The notes beneath the pieces are model-generated. The model saw nothing but the letters and a program-made list of their open reading frames with translations. It was not told where the DNA came from and searched no databases. DNA of 64,000 bases. Origin: Clostridia bacterium. Its GTDB lineage: Bacteria > Bacillota > Clostridia > Lutisporales > Lutisporaceae. The position numbers were made by a program, and so were the translations under genes. Location of the stretch: contig DASPIR010000034.1 in the NCBI GenBank assembly GCA_035628995.1, forward strand, positions 186,001 to 250,000, read 5' to 3'. Of the stretch, positions 51,087 through 61,285 are shown piece after piece; positions within the stretch are counted from its first letter, which is position 1; each line of letters begins with the position of its first letter.

Positions 51087-51216
51087 ATGCTTCCCTCCCT
51101 GGTACAGTTCTATCTGTGACGGACATTTTATACTATTATATCAAATAGTGTTGCTAGCCGGCATTATATTTATTGTAATTTGTCGTTTTTAATATGTATA
51201 TAGTTATTTATACAAA

Positions 51217-51241
51217 AAGAGAAGGCATAATACCTTCTCTT
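51217..51241 (-). terminator. Terminator after rpsI
   Basis: AAGAGAAGG pairs with CCTTCTCTT (9 bp) and is followed on the minus strand by TTTTTGT. It lies 20 bases after the rpsI stop. Confidence 0.75.
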
Positions 51242-51260
51242 AATTTCTGTATAGCAAATA

Positions 51261-51656
51261 TTAACGTTTTGAGAACTGAGGAGCTCTTCTTGCTTTTTTG
51301 AGTCCGTACTTCTTTCTTTCCTTCATTCTTGGATCTCTTGTAAGGAATCCTGCTTTCTTAAGCATAGGTCTAAGTTCCTTATCAGCTTCCAAAAGTGCTC
51401 TGGAAATACCATGTCTTATAGCACCTGCCTGGCCTGTGAAACCACCACCAACAACATTTACCAATACATTAAATCTTGAAAGTGTTTCTGTAAGAACCAG
51501 AGGCTGTCTAACAATAAGCTTCAATGTCTCCAAACCAAAATAGTTATCTATCTCTCTATTGTTAATTACAATTTTACCTTCTCCAGGAACCAGTCTAACT
51601 CTCGCAACGGAGTGCTTTCTTCTTCCTGTTCCAAAATATTGAACCTTCTTAGCCAC
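51261..51656 (-). CDS. rpsI: 30S ribosomal protein S9
   Basis: A 131-residue S9. It has [17 protein letters not shown] near the front, [19 protein letters not shown], and the basic C-terminus [12 protein letters not shown] whose last residues reach the P-site tRNA. The start is GTG with AAAGGAGG upstream. It is two bases from the rplM stop, as in other bacteria. Confidence 0.97.
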   Translation of the reverse strand: MAKKVQYFGTGRRKHSVARVRLVPGEGKIVINNREIDNYFGLETLKLIVRQPLVLTETLSRFNVLVNVVGGGFTGQAGAIRHGISRALLEADKELRPMLKKAGFLTRDPRMKERKKYGLKKARRAPQFSKR

Positions 51657-51658
51657 AG

Positions 51659-52111
51659 TTACTTCCTCCTTTCAACTCTTACGTCAAGTTCAAGCACTTC
51701 AGGCATCTGAGCCGCATTTTCATGTTCAGCGCCCTTGTAAACTCTTAACTTTGTAAGCATTTTTCTACCTAAGCTGTTTTTAGGAAGCATACCTTTTACT
51801 GCTTCATATACGGCTTTGTCAGATCGTTCAGCCATGAACTTTCTGTATGGAGTCTCCTTCATGCTGCCAGGACGAGTTGTAACTGTCCTGTACATTTTCT
51901 GGTCAAGCTTCTTTCCAGTAAGTACAACCTTGTCGCAATTTATTATTATTACGTGATCACCTGTATCAATGTGAGGCGTATATATCGGCTTATTCTTACC
52001 TCTTAATATCTTTGCAACTTCGCTTGCAAGCCGTCCGAGAACCTTATCGGTTCCGTCAACTACATACCATTTTCTCTCAATTTTTTCGGCACTTGGTATA
52101 TAAGACTTCAT
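51659..52111 (-). CDS. rplM: 50S ribosomal protein L13
   Basis: A 150-residue L13: [24 protein letters not shown] at the front and [24 protein letters not shown] in the middle. ATG at 52111 has AAGGAG 8 bases upstream; an earlier in-frame GTG overlaps the site. It is the first gene of the rplM-rpsI pair, with its own promoter and a structured leader. Confidence 0.97.
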   Translation of the reverse strand: MKSYIPSAEKIERKWYVVDGTDKVLGRLASEVAKILRGKNKPIYTPHIDTGDHVIIINCDKVVLTGKKLDQKMYRTVTTRPGSMKETPYRKFMAERSDKAVYEAVKGMLPKNSLGRKMLTKLRVYKGAEHENAAQMPEVLELDVRVERRK

Positions 52112-52356
52112 CTTCTTCACTCCTTGTCTAAATATTTCGCAAAACCCACTTTAAATCTTTAGTTCAGATTTTGCGTAAATGTTAACTTGGTTGTTATTGA
52201 ATTCGCACTATACCCAATATGGATGCTCTTATGCGTTCAATATGTCATTTATGATTGATAAAAAGTTTTTATGCGCTACGCCATTTTAATGCTGACTTTG
52301 CCGCCGGCATTCATGTTCCACTTCACAAAGCAAGCCGCTCTTTCGCATAAAAGGAG
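52112..52356 (-). promoter_or_regulatory. Structured 5' leader of rplM-rpsI
   Basis: On the minus strand the leader opens with TTTTATGCG (52344-52352), which pairs with CGCATAAAA (52267-52275), enclosing about 70 bases. Nearer the gene, CGCAAAA and TTTTGCG form another stem. This suits a ribosomal-protein autoregulatory leader, as described for L13 in Firmicutes, but I cannot confirm the motif by alignment. Confidence 0.45.
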
Positions 52357-52363
52357 TATGCTA

Positions 52364-52393
52364 TATATAATTCAACGTCACGCATGTTGTCAA
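52364..52393 (-). promoter_or_regulatory. Promoter of rplM-rpsI
   Basis: On the minus strand TTGACA (52388-52393) is followed after 18 bases by TATATA (52364-52369). The -35 is perfect and the -10 is 4 of 6. Confidence 0.6.
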
Positions 52394-52538
52394 TTCTTTT
52401 CATATAAACGTGTCGCAAGTGATTCGGGGCTATGAATCACAGTTCGCAACATATAATATTGTAATACATTGAACCACGTGTGTCAAGACAAATAACTCCA
52501 TTATGGTAAAATACCAGTGGCATTTCTTGAAGGAACTG

Positions 52539-52616
52539 GTTGCGCGTTACGAGTATGAAAGCAAGTCTTCGAAGCACTTTCTTAAATCGCGAAACACGAA
52601 ACGCGAAACGCGTAAC
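52539..52616. repeat. Heptamer inverted-arm element, copy between truA and rplM
   Basis: The left arm GTTGCGC GTTACGA (52539-52552) and right arm CGAAACA CGAAACG CGAAACG CGTAAC (to 52616) are heptamer strings in inverse orientation around a centre with CTTCGAAGCACTTTC. The arms pair three, then two bases per heptamer, with a mismatch between. Confidence 0.7.
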
Positions 52617-52639
52617 AAGACATTCATACTACCCTAGAG

Positions 52640-53380
52640 CTAATAATATACCTCTTCCAAATATAAACCGCATGCTGGAGCAGTTAAGCCAGCTCTGCTC
52701 CTGTCCCTAGACATTATTATATCCTTTATGTCATCCGGGTCAATTTTGCCAATTCCAGAATACAAAAGAGTACCAGTAATTATACGAACCATATTATATA
52801 AGAAACCGCTGCCTTTATAAATAAAGCGAATCAAATCCTTTTCTTTTTCTATAGAAATCTCATATATTGTCCTTACAGTACTAGAAACCACGCTGCCAGT
52901 GGCCATAAATGCTGAAAAATCATAAGTGCCTAAAAAAGCTTCTGCCGCTTTCTCAACCCTATCTATATCTAATCTTTCACAATACTTTACATGATATGCA
53001 TAATTTCTAAGCAGCGCAGAAGGAATTTTACTATTATTGATAAGGTAGCTGTATCTTTTCGCGATTGCGCTATGCCTCGCATGAAAATCGAGGGGCACTT
53101 CTCTTGAATCCTTTATTACAATATCCCGTGGAAGCAAACCATTCAAAGCATATAGGAACCTTTCCGGGGGTATTGAGCTGACTGTAGTAAAACTTGCTAC
53201 CTGTCCTATGGCATGTACTCCTTTATCTGTCCTGCCCGCACCGTTTATTCTAATTTTTTCACCCGTAATAGCAAGCAGTGTTTTTTCCAATGATCCCTGT
53301 ATTGAAGGACCGTTTTCCTGTATCTGCCACCCGCTGTAATTCGTCCCATCATATTCAATTATCAGCTTAATGTTTCGCAT
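52640..53380 (-). CDS. truA: tRNA pseudouridine(38-40) synthase TruA
   Basis: About 246 residues. NIKLIIEYDGTNYSGWQIQ, the catalytic Asp motif GAGRTDKGVHAIGQVA, and SYLINN and FLYNMVRIITGTLL are typical. It modifies uridines in the tRNA anticodon arm. It follows ecfT in the usual Firmicutes order. The start is uncertain by two codons (a GTG lies upstream). Confidence 0.95.
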   Translation of the reverse strand: MRNIKLIIEYDGTNYSGWQIQENGPSIQGSLEKTLLAITGEKIRINGAGRTDKGVHAIGQVASFTTVSSIPPERFLYALNGLLPRDIVIKDSREVPLDFHARHSAIAKRYSYLINNSKIPSALLRNYAYHVKYCERLDIDRVEKAAEAFLGTYDFSAFMATGSVVSSTVRTIYEISIEKEKDLIRFIYKGSGFLYNMVRIITGTLLYSGIGKIDPDDIKDIIMSRDRSRAGLTAPACGLYLEEVYY

Positions 53381-53437
53381 GCTCACATACCTACTTACTT
53401 TAAACTATTAGGAGTCTAAAACCCAAGTACTTTTTTT

Positions 53438-53513
53438 GCTTCGTGCTTCGTGCTTCGTGCTCCAGAATCCCTTCGAAGCATTACTTGAATACTCGTGGCT
53501 CGTGGCTCGTGGC
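53438..53513. repeat. Heptamer inverted-arm element, copy between ecfT and truA
   Basis: The left arm has GCTTCGT three times (from 53438), then centre CCTTCGAAGCATTACTTGAA, then right arm of GGCTCGT units (to 53513). Pairing of arms gives the pattern 3 paired, 1 not, 2 paired, 1 not, per 7. Confidence 0.75.
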
Positions 53514-53538
53514 AATACTCCAAAGAATAACCCAGGGC

Positions 53539-54330
53539 TTACCTACTCCAAATTATCAGAACACAGAATAAAGTCGTTATAAGCACAGCGCTGTAATCCC
53601 TGAACTCAAGTTTCAACTGCTTCATTCGGGTTCTTTGCTCGCCGCCTCTGTAGCATCTTGCCTCCATAGCCAGTGCTAATTCATCTGCTCTACGGAAGGC
53701 GCTGATGAATAGAGGAACTAAAAGTGGAACCATGGCTTTGGCTCTGTTTATCAGATTTCCTGTTTCGAAATCCGCTCCCCTTGCCATTTGCGCTTTCATA
53801 ATCTTATCTGTTTCCTCCAGAAGAGTTGGAATAAACCGCAGCGCAATTGTCATCATCATTGCCAGCTCATGAGCAGGCACTCCTATTTTCTTAAAGGGAT
53901 TCAGCAGCTTTTCTATACCATCTGTCAAGGCTATAGGTGATGTTGTCAAGGTCAGGAGAGATGCTCCGGTTATCAGGAATACCAGCCTCAAACCCATAAA
54001 GCCTGCTTGATATAAGCCTTCACGTGTAATTGCAAGCCCCCATTTTGAGTAAAGCACTTCCCCCTGTGTCATGAAAACATTTAGTATAACTGTCAATGAA
54101 ATTATCACAATCAATGGTTTCAGGCCTTTGAATATAAACTTCAAAGATATCTTTGAGAGTGCCAAGATCAAGCCCATGAAAGCAACAATATAAAGGTACG
54201 AAAAGTAATTCCCAACCAAAAATAATAATGTTATAAAAGCAAAGGTTATAATAATCTTAATCCTGGGGTCCAGGTTATGTATCGGGGTATCGCCTGGAAT
54301 ATACTGCCCAATCGTAATATCCTTAATCAT
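53539..54330 (-). CDS. ecfT: ECF transporter transmembrane subunit EcfT
   Basis: A 263-residue membrane scaffold of energy-coupling-factor vitamin importers: [19 protein letters not shown] front, several helices, and the coupling motif ARGADFETG, followed by AMEARCYRG (second A-R-G signature). It joins EcfA1/A2 with various S subunits encoded elsewhere. It overlaps ecfA2 by 4 bases (ATGA). Confidence 0.95.
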   Translation of the reverse strand: MIKDITIGQYIPGDTPIHNLDPRIKIIITFAFITLLFLVGNYFSYLYIVAFMGLILALSKISLKFIFKGLKPLIVIISLTVILNVFMTQGEVLYSKWGLAITREGLYQAGFMGLRLVFLITGASLLTLTTSPIALTDGIEKLLNPFKKIGVPAHELAMMMTIALRFIPTLLEETDKIMKAQMARGADFETGNLINRAKAMVPLLVPLFISAFRRADELALAMEARCYRGGEQRTRMKQLKLEFRDYSAVLITTLFCVLIIWSR

Positions 54331-55184
54331 ATCTGATTACCTCTAAAGAGCTTCAAAAGCTCATTTTTTGCTTCGTCAATATTTATGCAGTCAGCAATGG
54401 AAAATCCTCTTTTTCTAAGCTCCCGTACAAGATAAGTTACTTGTGGTACGCCCAACCCAATTTTCTCAAGAGTTTCGGCTTCTTTGAATACATTTCTTGG
54501 AGTATCAAAGAATGCAATTTTACCTTTATTCATGACCAGAACCTTATCTACCAGGTTAGCTATGTCCTCCATGCTGTGCGATACTAGTATTACTGTGATT
54601 TTCTGCTTCTCATGGAGCGTCTTTATTCCACCCAGTATTTCATCTCTGCCCTTTGGATCCAGACCTGCAGCAGGTTCATCCAATATTAGTACTTTAGGCT
54701 CCATAGCCAACACTCCTGCAATTGCGACTCTTCTTTTTTGGCCGCCGCTAAGTTCAAAGGGTGATACATTGCTTATCTTATCAAAGTCCAGTCCTACAAG
54801 CCCTATTGATTCCCGGACCCTCTTGTCGACTTCAGCCTCATTCAAGCCCAAGTTATGTGGGCCGAAAGCGATATCCTTATATACAGTTTCCTCAAAGAGC
54901 TGATATTCGGGGTATTGGAAAACCAAGCCGACCTTCTGCCTGATCTTCTTCATTTGTACCTCTTTAGAATTCAACTCTGCTCCATCTATAAATATCTTAC
55001 CGCTACTGGGCTTTAAAAGCCCGTTTAAATGCTGTATGAGAGTTGACTTGCCTGAGCCTGTATGCCCTATCAGTCCGAGGAATTCTCCATCCTGTATCTC
55101 GAAGCTGATATTGTCTATGGCAACGTGCTCAAAGACTGAATCCTTCATATAAACATGGGTCAGGTTCTCTACTTTAACCGGCAT
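54327..55184 (-). CDS. ecfA2: ECF transporter ATPase EcfA2
   Basis: A 285-residue ABC ATPase with Walker [18 protein letters not shown], Walker [14 protein letters not shown] and switch SHSMED. The GQ-loop [12 protein letters not shown] is typical of EcfA2 subunits. It overlaps both ecfA1 and ecfT, so the three proteins are made in step. Confidence 0.95.
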   Translation of the reverse strand: MPVKVENLTHVYMKDSVFEHVAIDNISFEIQDGEFLGLIGHTGSGKSTLIQHLNGLLKPSSGKIFIDGAELNSKEVQMKKIRQKVGLVFQYPEYQLFEETVYKDIAFGPHNLGLNEAEVDKRVRESIGLVGLDFDKISNVSPFELSGGQKRRVAIAGVLAMEPKVLILDEPAAGLDPKGRDEILGGIKTLHEKQKITVILVSHSMEDIANLVDKVLVMNKGKIAFFDTPRNVFKEAETLEKIGLGVPQVTYLVRELRKRGFSIADCINIDEAKNELLKLFRGNQI

Positions 55185-56008
55185 AGCTCCACCACCATTT
55201 CTTCGACAGTCAGAATATCCGGGGGCAGCTTTATACCCTCCTTACTCAGCCTGTAACTCAATTCTGTAACCTGCGGAACATCAAGTCCTGCATTTTTTAC
55301 TGCTTCCACTTCCTTGAATATATCCTTTGGCTTTCCTTCCATGATGACCTTGCCGCTTTTCATTACACATATCCTGTCTGCTTTTATTGCTTCATCCATG
55401 TAGTGAGTTATCAATACTATGGTTATTCCCTCTTCTTTATTAAGCCTTACTATTGTATCCATCACTTCTTTTCTCCCTGATGGGTCAAGAAGTGCTGTAG
55501 GTTCATCAAAGATGATGCATGCTGGTTTCATGGCAATTATCCCTGCTATAGCAACTCTTTGCTTCTGACCTCCGGACAGCAGATGAGGACCGTGTGTTGT
55601 GTACTCAGTCATTTCTACCGTCTTTAAGGCTTCATCCACTCTTTTTCGTATTTCAGAAGGTTCGACCCCCAGGTTCTCAGGCCCGAAGGCTACATCTTCC
55701 TCAACAATTGTGGCTACAATTTGATTGTCAGGGTTCTGAAACACCATGCCGGCAGTCTGCCTGATATTCCACATCAGCTTTTCGTCTTTCGTATCCATTC
55801 CCTTTACATATACAGTGCCTCCACTGGGCAGCAGCAGCGCATTGAAGTGCTTTGCAAGTGTAGATTTCCCCGATCCGTTATGCCCGAGTATAGCTACAAA
55901 CTCACCCTTCTCTATAGATATATTTATATCGTCCAAAGCCATATTCGTACTGCCGCTGTGTGTGTTGTATTCAAATTTAACGTTTTGTGTACTAATCATA
56001 TTTGCCAT
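55169..56008 (-). CDS. ecfA1: ECF transporter ATPase EcfA1
   Basis: A 279-residue ABC ATPase: Walker [18 protein letters not shown], Walker [21 protein letters not shown] switch. [24 protein letters not shown] distinguishes it as EcfA1. It is the first gene of the ECF set downstream of rplQ; AAGGA precedes ATG. A heptamer repeat element separates it from rplQ. Confidence 0.95.
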   Translation of the reverse strand: MANMISTQNVKFEYNTHSGSTNMALDDINISIEKGEFVAILGHNGSGKSTLAKHFNALLLPSGGTVYVKGMDTKDEKLMWNIRQTAGMVFQNPDNQIVATIVEEDVAFGPENLGVEPSEIRKRVDEALKTVEMTEYTTHGPHLLSGGQKQRVAIAGIIAMKPACIIFDEPTALLDPSGRKEVMDTIVRLNKEEGITIVLITHYMDEAIKADRICVMKSGKVIMEGKPKDIFKEVEAVKNAGLDVPQVTELSYRLSKEGIKLPPDILTVEEMVVELCRLK

Positions 56009-56031
56009 ATTTATTCCTTCTTTATATTATG

Positions 56032-56126
56032 GTTTCGCGTTTCGCGTTTCGCGTTTCGCGTTGATAGCAGGGCTGCGAAGTCCAACCCTAGCAATCACGC
56101 GTAACTCGTAACTCGTAACCCGCAAC
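56032..56126. repeat. Heptamer inverted-arm element, copy between rplQ and ecfA1
   Basis: GTTTCGC four times exactly (56032-56059), a centre of about 37 bases with GGGCTGCGAAGTCC, then GCGTAAC, TCGTAAC, TCGTAAC, CCGCAAC (to 56126). Arms pair in the same 3-1-2-1 register as the other copies. Confidence 0.8.
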
Positions 56127-56141
56127 AATTTTCCATCCATA

Positions 56142-56165
56142 GCAAAACGGGACTAAGTAGTCACT
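56142..56165 (-). terminator. Probable terminator after rplQ
   Basis: GGGACTAAGT and ACTTAATCCC form a 10-bp stem with one mismatch; on the minus strand CGTTTTG follows. The T-run is short, so termination may be partial. Confidence 0.5.
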
Positions 56166-56201
56166 TAATCCCTGATAGTTCTATATAATTTTTGCTTGCT
56201 G

Positions 56202-56543
56202 CTATACTAGTTCCAATACAACTACTTCTGCCGCGTCGCCACGTCTTGGTGCTACCTTTGCTATTCTTGTGTAGCCACCGTTTCTTTCCTTGTACTTTGG
56301 TGCTATTTCATCAAATAACTTTTTGACTACATCTTCTTTTGTTATAAATTCTAAAGCCTGACGTTTTGCATGCAGGTCGCCGCGTTTGCCGAGAGTTATC
56401 ATCTTTTCGGCAATGCTCTGGGTTTCTTTAGCCCTAGTCTCAGTGGTCATCATTTTCCCATGCTCAAGGAATGAAGTAACTAAATTCCTAAGCATAGCTT
56501 TTCTCTGATCCGTAGGACGTCCCAGCTTTCTATATCCAGCCAT
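56202..56543 (-). CDS. rplQ: 50S ribosomal protein L17
   Basis: A 113-residue L17 with [21 protein letters not shown] at the front in two blocks ([14 protein letters not shown]), TTETRAKE and a C-terminal [13 protein letters not shown]. It is the last gene of the alpha operon, in normal order after rpoA. Confidence 0.97.
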   Translation of the reverse strand: MAGYRKLGRPTDQRKAMLRNLVTSFLEHGKMMTTETRAKETQSIAEKMITLGKRGDLHAKRQALEFITKEDVVKKLFDEIAPKYKERNGGYTRIAKVAPRRGDAAEVVVLELV

Positions 56544-56614
56544 TGCAATACCTCCTCTTGTATTGTATTCACTACCCTACTTATATCTTTCGGGTATAAT
56601 CATTGCTTGGAAGT

Positions 56615-57562
56615 TTAATCCTCGCTCATCTTTAAGCCTAAGCCGAGGGCTTCAAGCTTCTGCTGCACTTCTTCCAGCGATTTCTTTCCCAGATTTCTGA
56701 CCTTCATCATGTCTTCTTCTGTCCTCTGGGTAAGCTCTTCAACTGTATTTATACCGGCTCTCTTCAAGCAGTTAAAGGATCTGACTGAAAGGTCCAGCTC
56801 TTCAATAGTCATTTCAAGAACCTTTTCTTTCTTGTCCTCTTCCTTCTCTACCATTATTTCAACATTGCCAACATGCTCAGTCAAGGTTATGAATAGCTTC
56901 AAATGCTCGCTAAGTATTTTGGCGCCGAAGCTTATTGATTCATCCGGCTTTATAGTACCATTTGTCCAAACTTCAAGCACCAGCTTGTCAAAGTCAGTGA
57001 CCTGGCCTACTCTTGTATTCTCAATCAAGTAGTTGACTTTTCTAACCGGTGTGAAAATTGAATCTATCGGAATTACTCCAATTGGCTGTCCTGACTGCTT
57101 ATTCTTCTCTGATGTCTGATAGCCTCTACCCTTTTCTACAGTCATTTCCATGTAGAATCTGTGACCTTCATCCAGCGTAGCTATATGAAGGTCAGGGTTT
57201 ATGATTTCAATATCAGCATCACAGATGATATCTCCAGCCGTTATTTCTCGCTCACCCTGAACGTCTATCTTGATTATCTTGGTGTTGTCCCCGTGCATTT
57301 TCAGAGCAAGATGTTTGATATTTAATATTATCTCTATCACATCTTCTGCAACGCCAGGGACCGTGGAAAACTCATGGAGCACGCCGTCTATTTTAATAGA
57401 AGTAACAGCTACACCGGGAAGTGAAGAAAGAAGTATCCTTCTTAATGAATTCCCAAGTGTAACGCCGTAACCTCTCTCTAGAGGCTCCACAACAAACTTT
57501 CCAAAAGTAAAATCATCCGACATCTCAATGCATTCTATTTTGGGCTTTTCTATTTCAATCAT
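56615..57562 (-). CDS. rpoA: RNA polymerase alpha subunit
   Basis: A 315-residue RpoA: N-terminal domain with [22 protein letters not shown], assembly region, and C-terminal domain ([24 protein letters not shown]) that contacts UP elements and activators. Length and position between rpsD and rplQ are standard. Confidence 0.98.
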   Translation of the reverse strand: MIEIEKPKIECIEMSDDFTFGKFVVEPLERGYGVTLGNSLRRILLSSLPGVAVTSIKIDGVLHEFSTVPGVAEDVIEIILNIKHLALKMHGDNTKIIKIDVQGEREITAGDIICDADIEIINPDLHIATLDEGHRFYMEMTVEKGRGYQTSEKNKQSGQPIGVIPIDSIFTPVRKVNYLIENTRVGQVTDFDKLVLEVWTNGTIKPDESISFGAKILSEHLKLFITLTEHVGNVEIMVEKEEDKKEKVLEMTIEELDLSVRSFNCLKRAGINTVEELTQRTEEDMMKVRNLGKKSLEEVQQKLEALGLGLKMSED

Positions 57563-57676
57563 CCGACAAAACCCTCCTTTTATCTATAGCTTTCAAAAAC
57601 ATTCTGAGGGTAACTGATTCATTTAATTTATCAAAAAAACTACATTTTCTATTGCATATGCTACACAAAGAGCTAG

Positions 57677-58303
57677 TTATCTTGAATACAACTCGACAAT
57701 GAGATGCTCTTCTATTGGTAGGTCAATGTCTTCTCTTACTGGAAGAGCAACAACCCTTGCATCCATCATATCAGTATTTATTGACAACCATTGTGGAGCT
57801 GTCTTGCTTGCGGAGTTTTCTGCAAGCTCTTTAAACTTATCAGTACTCTTACTGCCTGGTTTTACAGCGATAAGATCATTAAGACCTACCTGATAGGATG
57901 GTATATCTACTTTCCCACCATTTACTGTGAAATGTCCATGTCTAACAAGCTGTCTAGCCTCATTCCTGGATTCACCAAAGCCCATTCTGTATACCACATT
58001 GTCAAGTCTGAGCTCCAAAAGTCTTAACAAGTTATCCCCTGTTACGCCCTTCTGTCTTTCAGCCACTTCAAAGTAGGCTCTGAACTGTTTTTCCAGTATG
58101 CCATATATTCTTCTGACCTTTTGCTTTTCTCTAAGCTGTGTACCGTAACCAGACATTTTCTTCTTGCTCTGGCCGTGCTGACCTGGAGCATATGCCCTTC
58201 TTGCAATTGCGCACTTATCTGTGTAGCAACGGTCGCCCTTTAGATAAAGCTTAGTTCCTTCACGTCTGCATAGTCTACATTTTGCACCTGTATATCTTGC
58301 CAT
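57677..58303 (-). CDS. rpsD: 30S ribosomal protein S4
   Basis: A 208-residue S4 with [16 protein letters not shown] and the four N-terminal cysteines (C9, C12, C26, C31) of the zinc-binding C+ form, plus the S4 RNA-binding domain ([20 protein letters not shown]). It is an early assembly protein and a translational repressor in many bacteria. A 115-base gap separates it from rpoA. Confidence 0.98.
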   Translation of the reverse strand: MARYTGAKCRLCRREGTKLYLKGDRCYTDKCAIARRAYAPGQHGQSKKKMSGYGTQLREKQKVRRIYGILEKQFRAYFEVAERQKGVTGDNLLRLLELRLDNVVYRMGFGESRNEARQLVRHGHFTVNGGKVDIPSYQVGLNDLIAVKPGSKSTDKFKELAENSASKTAPQWLSINTDMMDARVVALPVREDIDLPIEEHLIVELYSR

Positions 58304-58323
58304 CTATCACACCTCCTCAATAA

Positions 58324-58722
58324 CTAAACTCTTCTACGTTTTGGTGGTCTGCAACCATTGTGAGGTATTGGAGTTACATCCTTAATAAGACTGACTTCGA
58401 GTCCTGCAGCTTGAAGTGATCTTATAGCTGCTTCTCTACCTGCGCCAGGTCCTTTTACATATACCTCTATTGTTTTAAGACCATGTTCCATTGCACCTTT
58501 AGCTGCAACTTCTGCTGCCATCTGTGCAGCAAATGGTGTGCTCTTTTTTGATCCTCTAAAGCCAAGTGAACCGGCACTGGACCAAGACAGTGCATTACCT
58601 ACGCTGTCTGTTAAGGTAACTATTGTATTGTTAAAAGTGGACTGAATATGTGCAGCTCCTCTTTCAACATGCTTTCTTTCTTTTCTCTTTCTGGTTTTCT
58701 TAGCCTTTGGCTTTGCTACCAT
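58324..58722 (-). CDS. rpsK: 30S ribosomal protein S11
   Basis: A 132-residue S11: [37 protein letters not shown] and [18 protein letters not shown] at the C-terminus are characteristic. It is in normal alpha-operon order. Confidence 0.98.
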   Translation of the reverse strand: MVAKPKAKKTRKRKERKHVERGAAHIQSTFNNTIVTLTDSVGNALSWSSAGSLGFRGSKKSTPFAAQMAAEVAAKGAMEHGLKTIEVYVKGPGAGREAAIRSLQAAGLEVSLIKDVTPIPHNGCRPPKRRRV

Positions 58723-58741
58723 TCAAGCAAACCTCCTTTAA

Positions 58742-59110
58742 CTACTTTCTTCTTACACCAACAGTTTTCTTCGGACCTTTCCTTGTCCTTGCGTTTGTCT
58801 TTGTTCTCTGTCCTCTTACTGGAAGTCCTCTTCTGTGACGTAATCCTCTGTAGCATCCTATTTCTATTAATCTTTTTATATTTAAAGCTATGTCTCTTTT
58901 TAAATCGCCTTCAACCTTAACGCTTCTATCAATTACTTCTCTTAATCTTCCGATTTCAGCTTCGGTCAAATCTTTTACTCTTGTATCAGGACTCACACCT
59001 GCTTCTGCCAAAATTCTATTTGATGTTGCTCTTCCAATACCAAATATATATGTGAGACCAATTTCTACTCGTTTGTCTCTCGGTAAGTCAACACCGGCAA
59101 TTCTCGCCAT
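58742..59110 (-). CDS. rpsM: 30S ribosomal protein S13
   Basis: A 122-residue S13 ([21 protein letters not shown] in part; [24 protein letters not shown] end). The ATG at 59110 has GGAGGT 10 bases upstream; the earlier in-frame GTG lies inside that site. Upstream is an intercistronic hairpin. Confidence 0.97.
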   Translation of the reverse strand: MARIAGVDLPRDKRVEIGLTYIFGIGRATSNRILAEAGVSPDTRVKDLTEAEIGRLREVIDRSVKVEGDLKRDIALNIKRLIEIGCYRGLRHRRGLPVRGQRTKTNARTRKGPKKTVGVRRK

Positions 59111-59157
59111 TAGTACTTGCACCTCCTAATTGGTTTTGAGTTTATACTAAAATCAAT

Positions 59158-59195
59158 AGGGAACACCCATACTTCTGTGGGTCAGCCGCGCTCCC
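59158..59195 (-). promoter_or_regulatory. Intercistronic hairpin between rpmJ and rpsM
   Basis: An inner stem ACCCA/TGGGT (59165-59169 with 59178-59182) is enclosed by GGGA/TCCC (59159-59162 with 59192-59195). The block of about 70 bases is flanked by direct repeats AATTGGTTTT (59128-59137 and 59198-59207). It may be a processing or translational control site for the alpha operon part. Confidence 0.4.
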
Positions 59196-59205
59196 AAAAT
59201 TGGTT

Positions 59206-59555
<350 letters not shown>

Positions 59556-59583
59556 AAGGTAATCAAACCTCCTGTTCCCGATA

Positions 59584-59847
59584 TCAATCAATAGATTTTA
59601 ATAGTTTCCTGATCTCGCTGTTATTTAACTTCTCTTTAGACTCCAATTTGCCTTTTACATCCTCTGCAACATAATTCAGTATCTTAAGATGCTTTATCTT
59701 CTTTTTCTTAGGCTTCTCAAGCTTTCTAATGTCCCCATCAGAAATATAGACATACTGGTCATCAATTATACACAAAACAACGAATTTGTCGTCTTTATCT
59801 CGTCCGGCAGTTGATATTACTATCTGCCCAATACTTATATCCTGCAT
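59584..59847 (-). CDS. KOW-domain RNA-binding protein (L14e-like)
   Basis: An 87-residue protein with a KOW/SH3-like start ([34 protein letters not shown] split in two strands) and a basic segment [11 protein letters not shown]. Firmicutes carry this small gene between map and infA. Its function is not established; a ribosome-associated role is likely. Confidence 0.9.
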   Translation of the reverse strand: MQDISIGQIVISTAGRDKDDKFVVLCIIDDQYVYISDGDIRKLEKPKKKKIKHLKILNYVAEDVKGKLESKEKLNNSEIRKLLKSID

Positions 59848-59866
59848 ATATTCACCTTCCGATGGC

Positions 59867-60613
59867 CTACAAAAGCGTTAATATCTCCGGCTCGCCATTG
59901 GTTATAACAATTGTGTTTTCATAATGTGCTGATGGCATTCCATCAGCAGTTACTACTGTCCAACCGTCTTTTAGAACTTTAACGGCATATTTGCCCTGAT
60001 TCACCATGGGCTCAATGGCAAGTGCCATACCGACTACAAGTCGAGGCCCTTTGTTAGGCAGCCCGTAATTAGGTATCTGTGGCTCTTCATGCATGCTGGT
60101 TCCAATTCCATGACCGACAAAATCCCGAACTATGGAAAATCCGTTTAACTCCACATGCTTTTGTATCGCATGAGAGATATCCGACAGCCGGTTACCGGAC
60201 AGTGCATATTCAATCCCTTTGAAGAAGCTTTCTTCGGTCACCCTTAAAAGCCTTTTCAATTCATCGTCTATCTGCCCTATCCCATAGGATCGGGCTGCAT
60301 CCCCGTGGTAACCGTCATAAATAGCCCCAATATCGATGCCTATTATATCGCCATCCTTTAACACTATGGGACCCGGCATGCCGTGTACAACCTGTTCATT
60401 TACAGATGAACATATGCTGGCAGGAAATCCATTATAACCTTTAAATGAAGGTATCCCTCCACTTTTTCTTATATATGCTTCTGCAATTGTATCGAGTTCC
60501 ATTGTAGTAATGCCAGGTCTAATTACCTCTCTTAAGCGTTCATGGGTCTCCGCAACTATTCTGCCTGCGATTCGCATCAGTTCAATTTCTCTAGGAGATT
60601 TTATACTTATCAT
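59867..60613 (-). CDS. map: Type I methionine aminopeptidase
   Basis: A 248-residue enzyme removing initiator Met. The metal ligands appear in order: [15 protein letters not shown] (two Asp), [12 protein letters not shown] (His), LAIEPMV (Glu) and the final [14 protein letters not shown] (Glu). The start overlaps the adk end by 4 bases. Confidence 0.97.
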   Translation of the reverse strand: MISIKSPREIELMRIAGRIVAETHERLREVIRPGITTMELDTIAEAYIRKSGGIPSFKGYNGFPASICSSVNEQVVHGMPGPIVLKDGDIIGIDIGAIYDGYHGDAARSYGIGQIDDELKRLLRVTEESFFKGIEYALSGNRLSDISHAIQKHVELNGFSIVRDFVGHGIGTSMHEEPQIPNYGLPNKGPRLVVGMALAIEPMVNQGKYAVKVLKDGWTVVTADGMPSAHYENTIVITNGEPEILTLL

Positions 60614-61260
60614 TCAAATCGCTCCAATGCTTTAATTATATCGTCAAATACTTTATCGGCATATTGCTCACCATTTACTGTAACTAGAATACCCTTTTTA
60701 TTGTAATAATCTATAAGAGGAAATGTCTGGTTCTTATATACATTCAAACGGTTTTCGACCGTTTCTATCTTGTCATCTTCTCGTGTATACAGCTTTCCTC
60801 CGCACTTGTCACAAATTTCATCCAATACGGGTCTGTAAAAGCATAAGTTATAGTTCTCGCCACAATTACTGCAGACTCTCCTGTTGGTCATTCTTTCAAT
60901 AATTGTTTTATCAGATACCTCCAGGTTTACAACTGCACGAAGCTTTTTTGCTATAATTTCAAGCTCTTTGTCTAAGGCTAACGCCTGAATCAAAGTTCTT
61001 GGGAAACCATCCAGTAGGAATCCTTCTTTGCAATCATCTTCAAGAAATCTATTTTCTACTATCTCGAGAGTCAAATCGTCGGGAACCAATAGGCCTTTCT
61101 CAATATACTTCTTTGCTTCTACACCTATTGGGGTATTTCTACTAATGTTGTCTCTAAATATATCCCCAGTGGATATGTGAGGTATTGAATACTTTTTTTC
61201 TATCCGGCTCGCCTGGGTACCTTTACCGGACCCTGGAGAACCTAACAACACTATCCTCAT
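60610..61260 (-). CDS. adk: Adenylate kinase
   Basis: A 216-residue long-form Adk: P-loop [10 protein letters not shown] (7-16), DGFPRT, and a LID with zinc-type cysteines (CSNCGENY...CDKCGGKL) as in Gram-positive enzymes. It converts ATP + AMP to 2 ADP. The ATG with GGAGAG is used; the longer frame has no site. Confidence 0.97.
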   Translation of the reverse strand: MRIVLLGSPGSGKGTQASRIEKKYSIPHISTGDIFRDNISRNTPIGVEAKKYIEKGLLVPDDLTLEIVENRFLEDDCKEGFLLDGFPRTLIQALALDKELEIIAKKLRAVVNLEVSDKTIIERMTNRRVCSNCGENYNLCFYRPVLDEICDKCGGKLYTREDDKIETVENRLNVYKNQTFPLIDYYNKKGILVTVNGEQYADKVFDDIIKALERFE

Positions 61261-61285
61261 TTCTACTCTCCAATCCCACAATTAT

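Noticed and set aside
53438-56126. CRISPR array
   Set aside because: Repeat units are 7 bases without spacers and arms are inverted; no cas genes are in the window.
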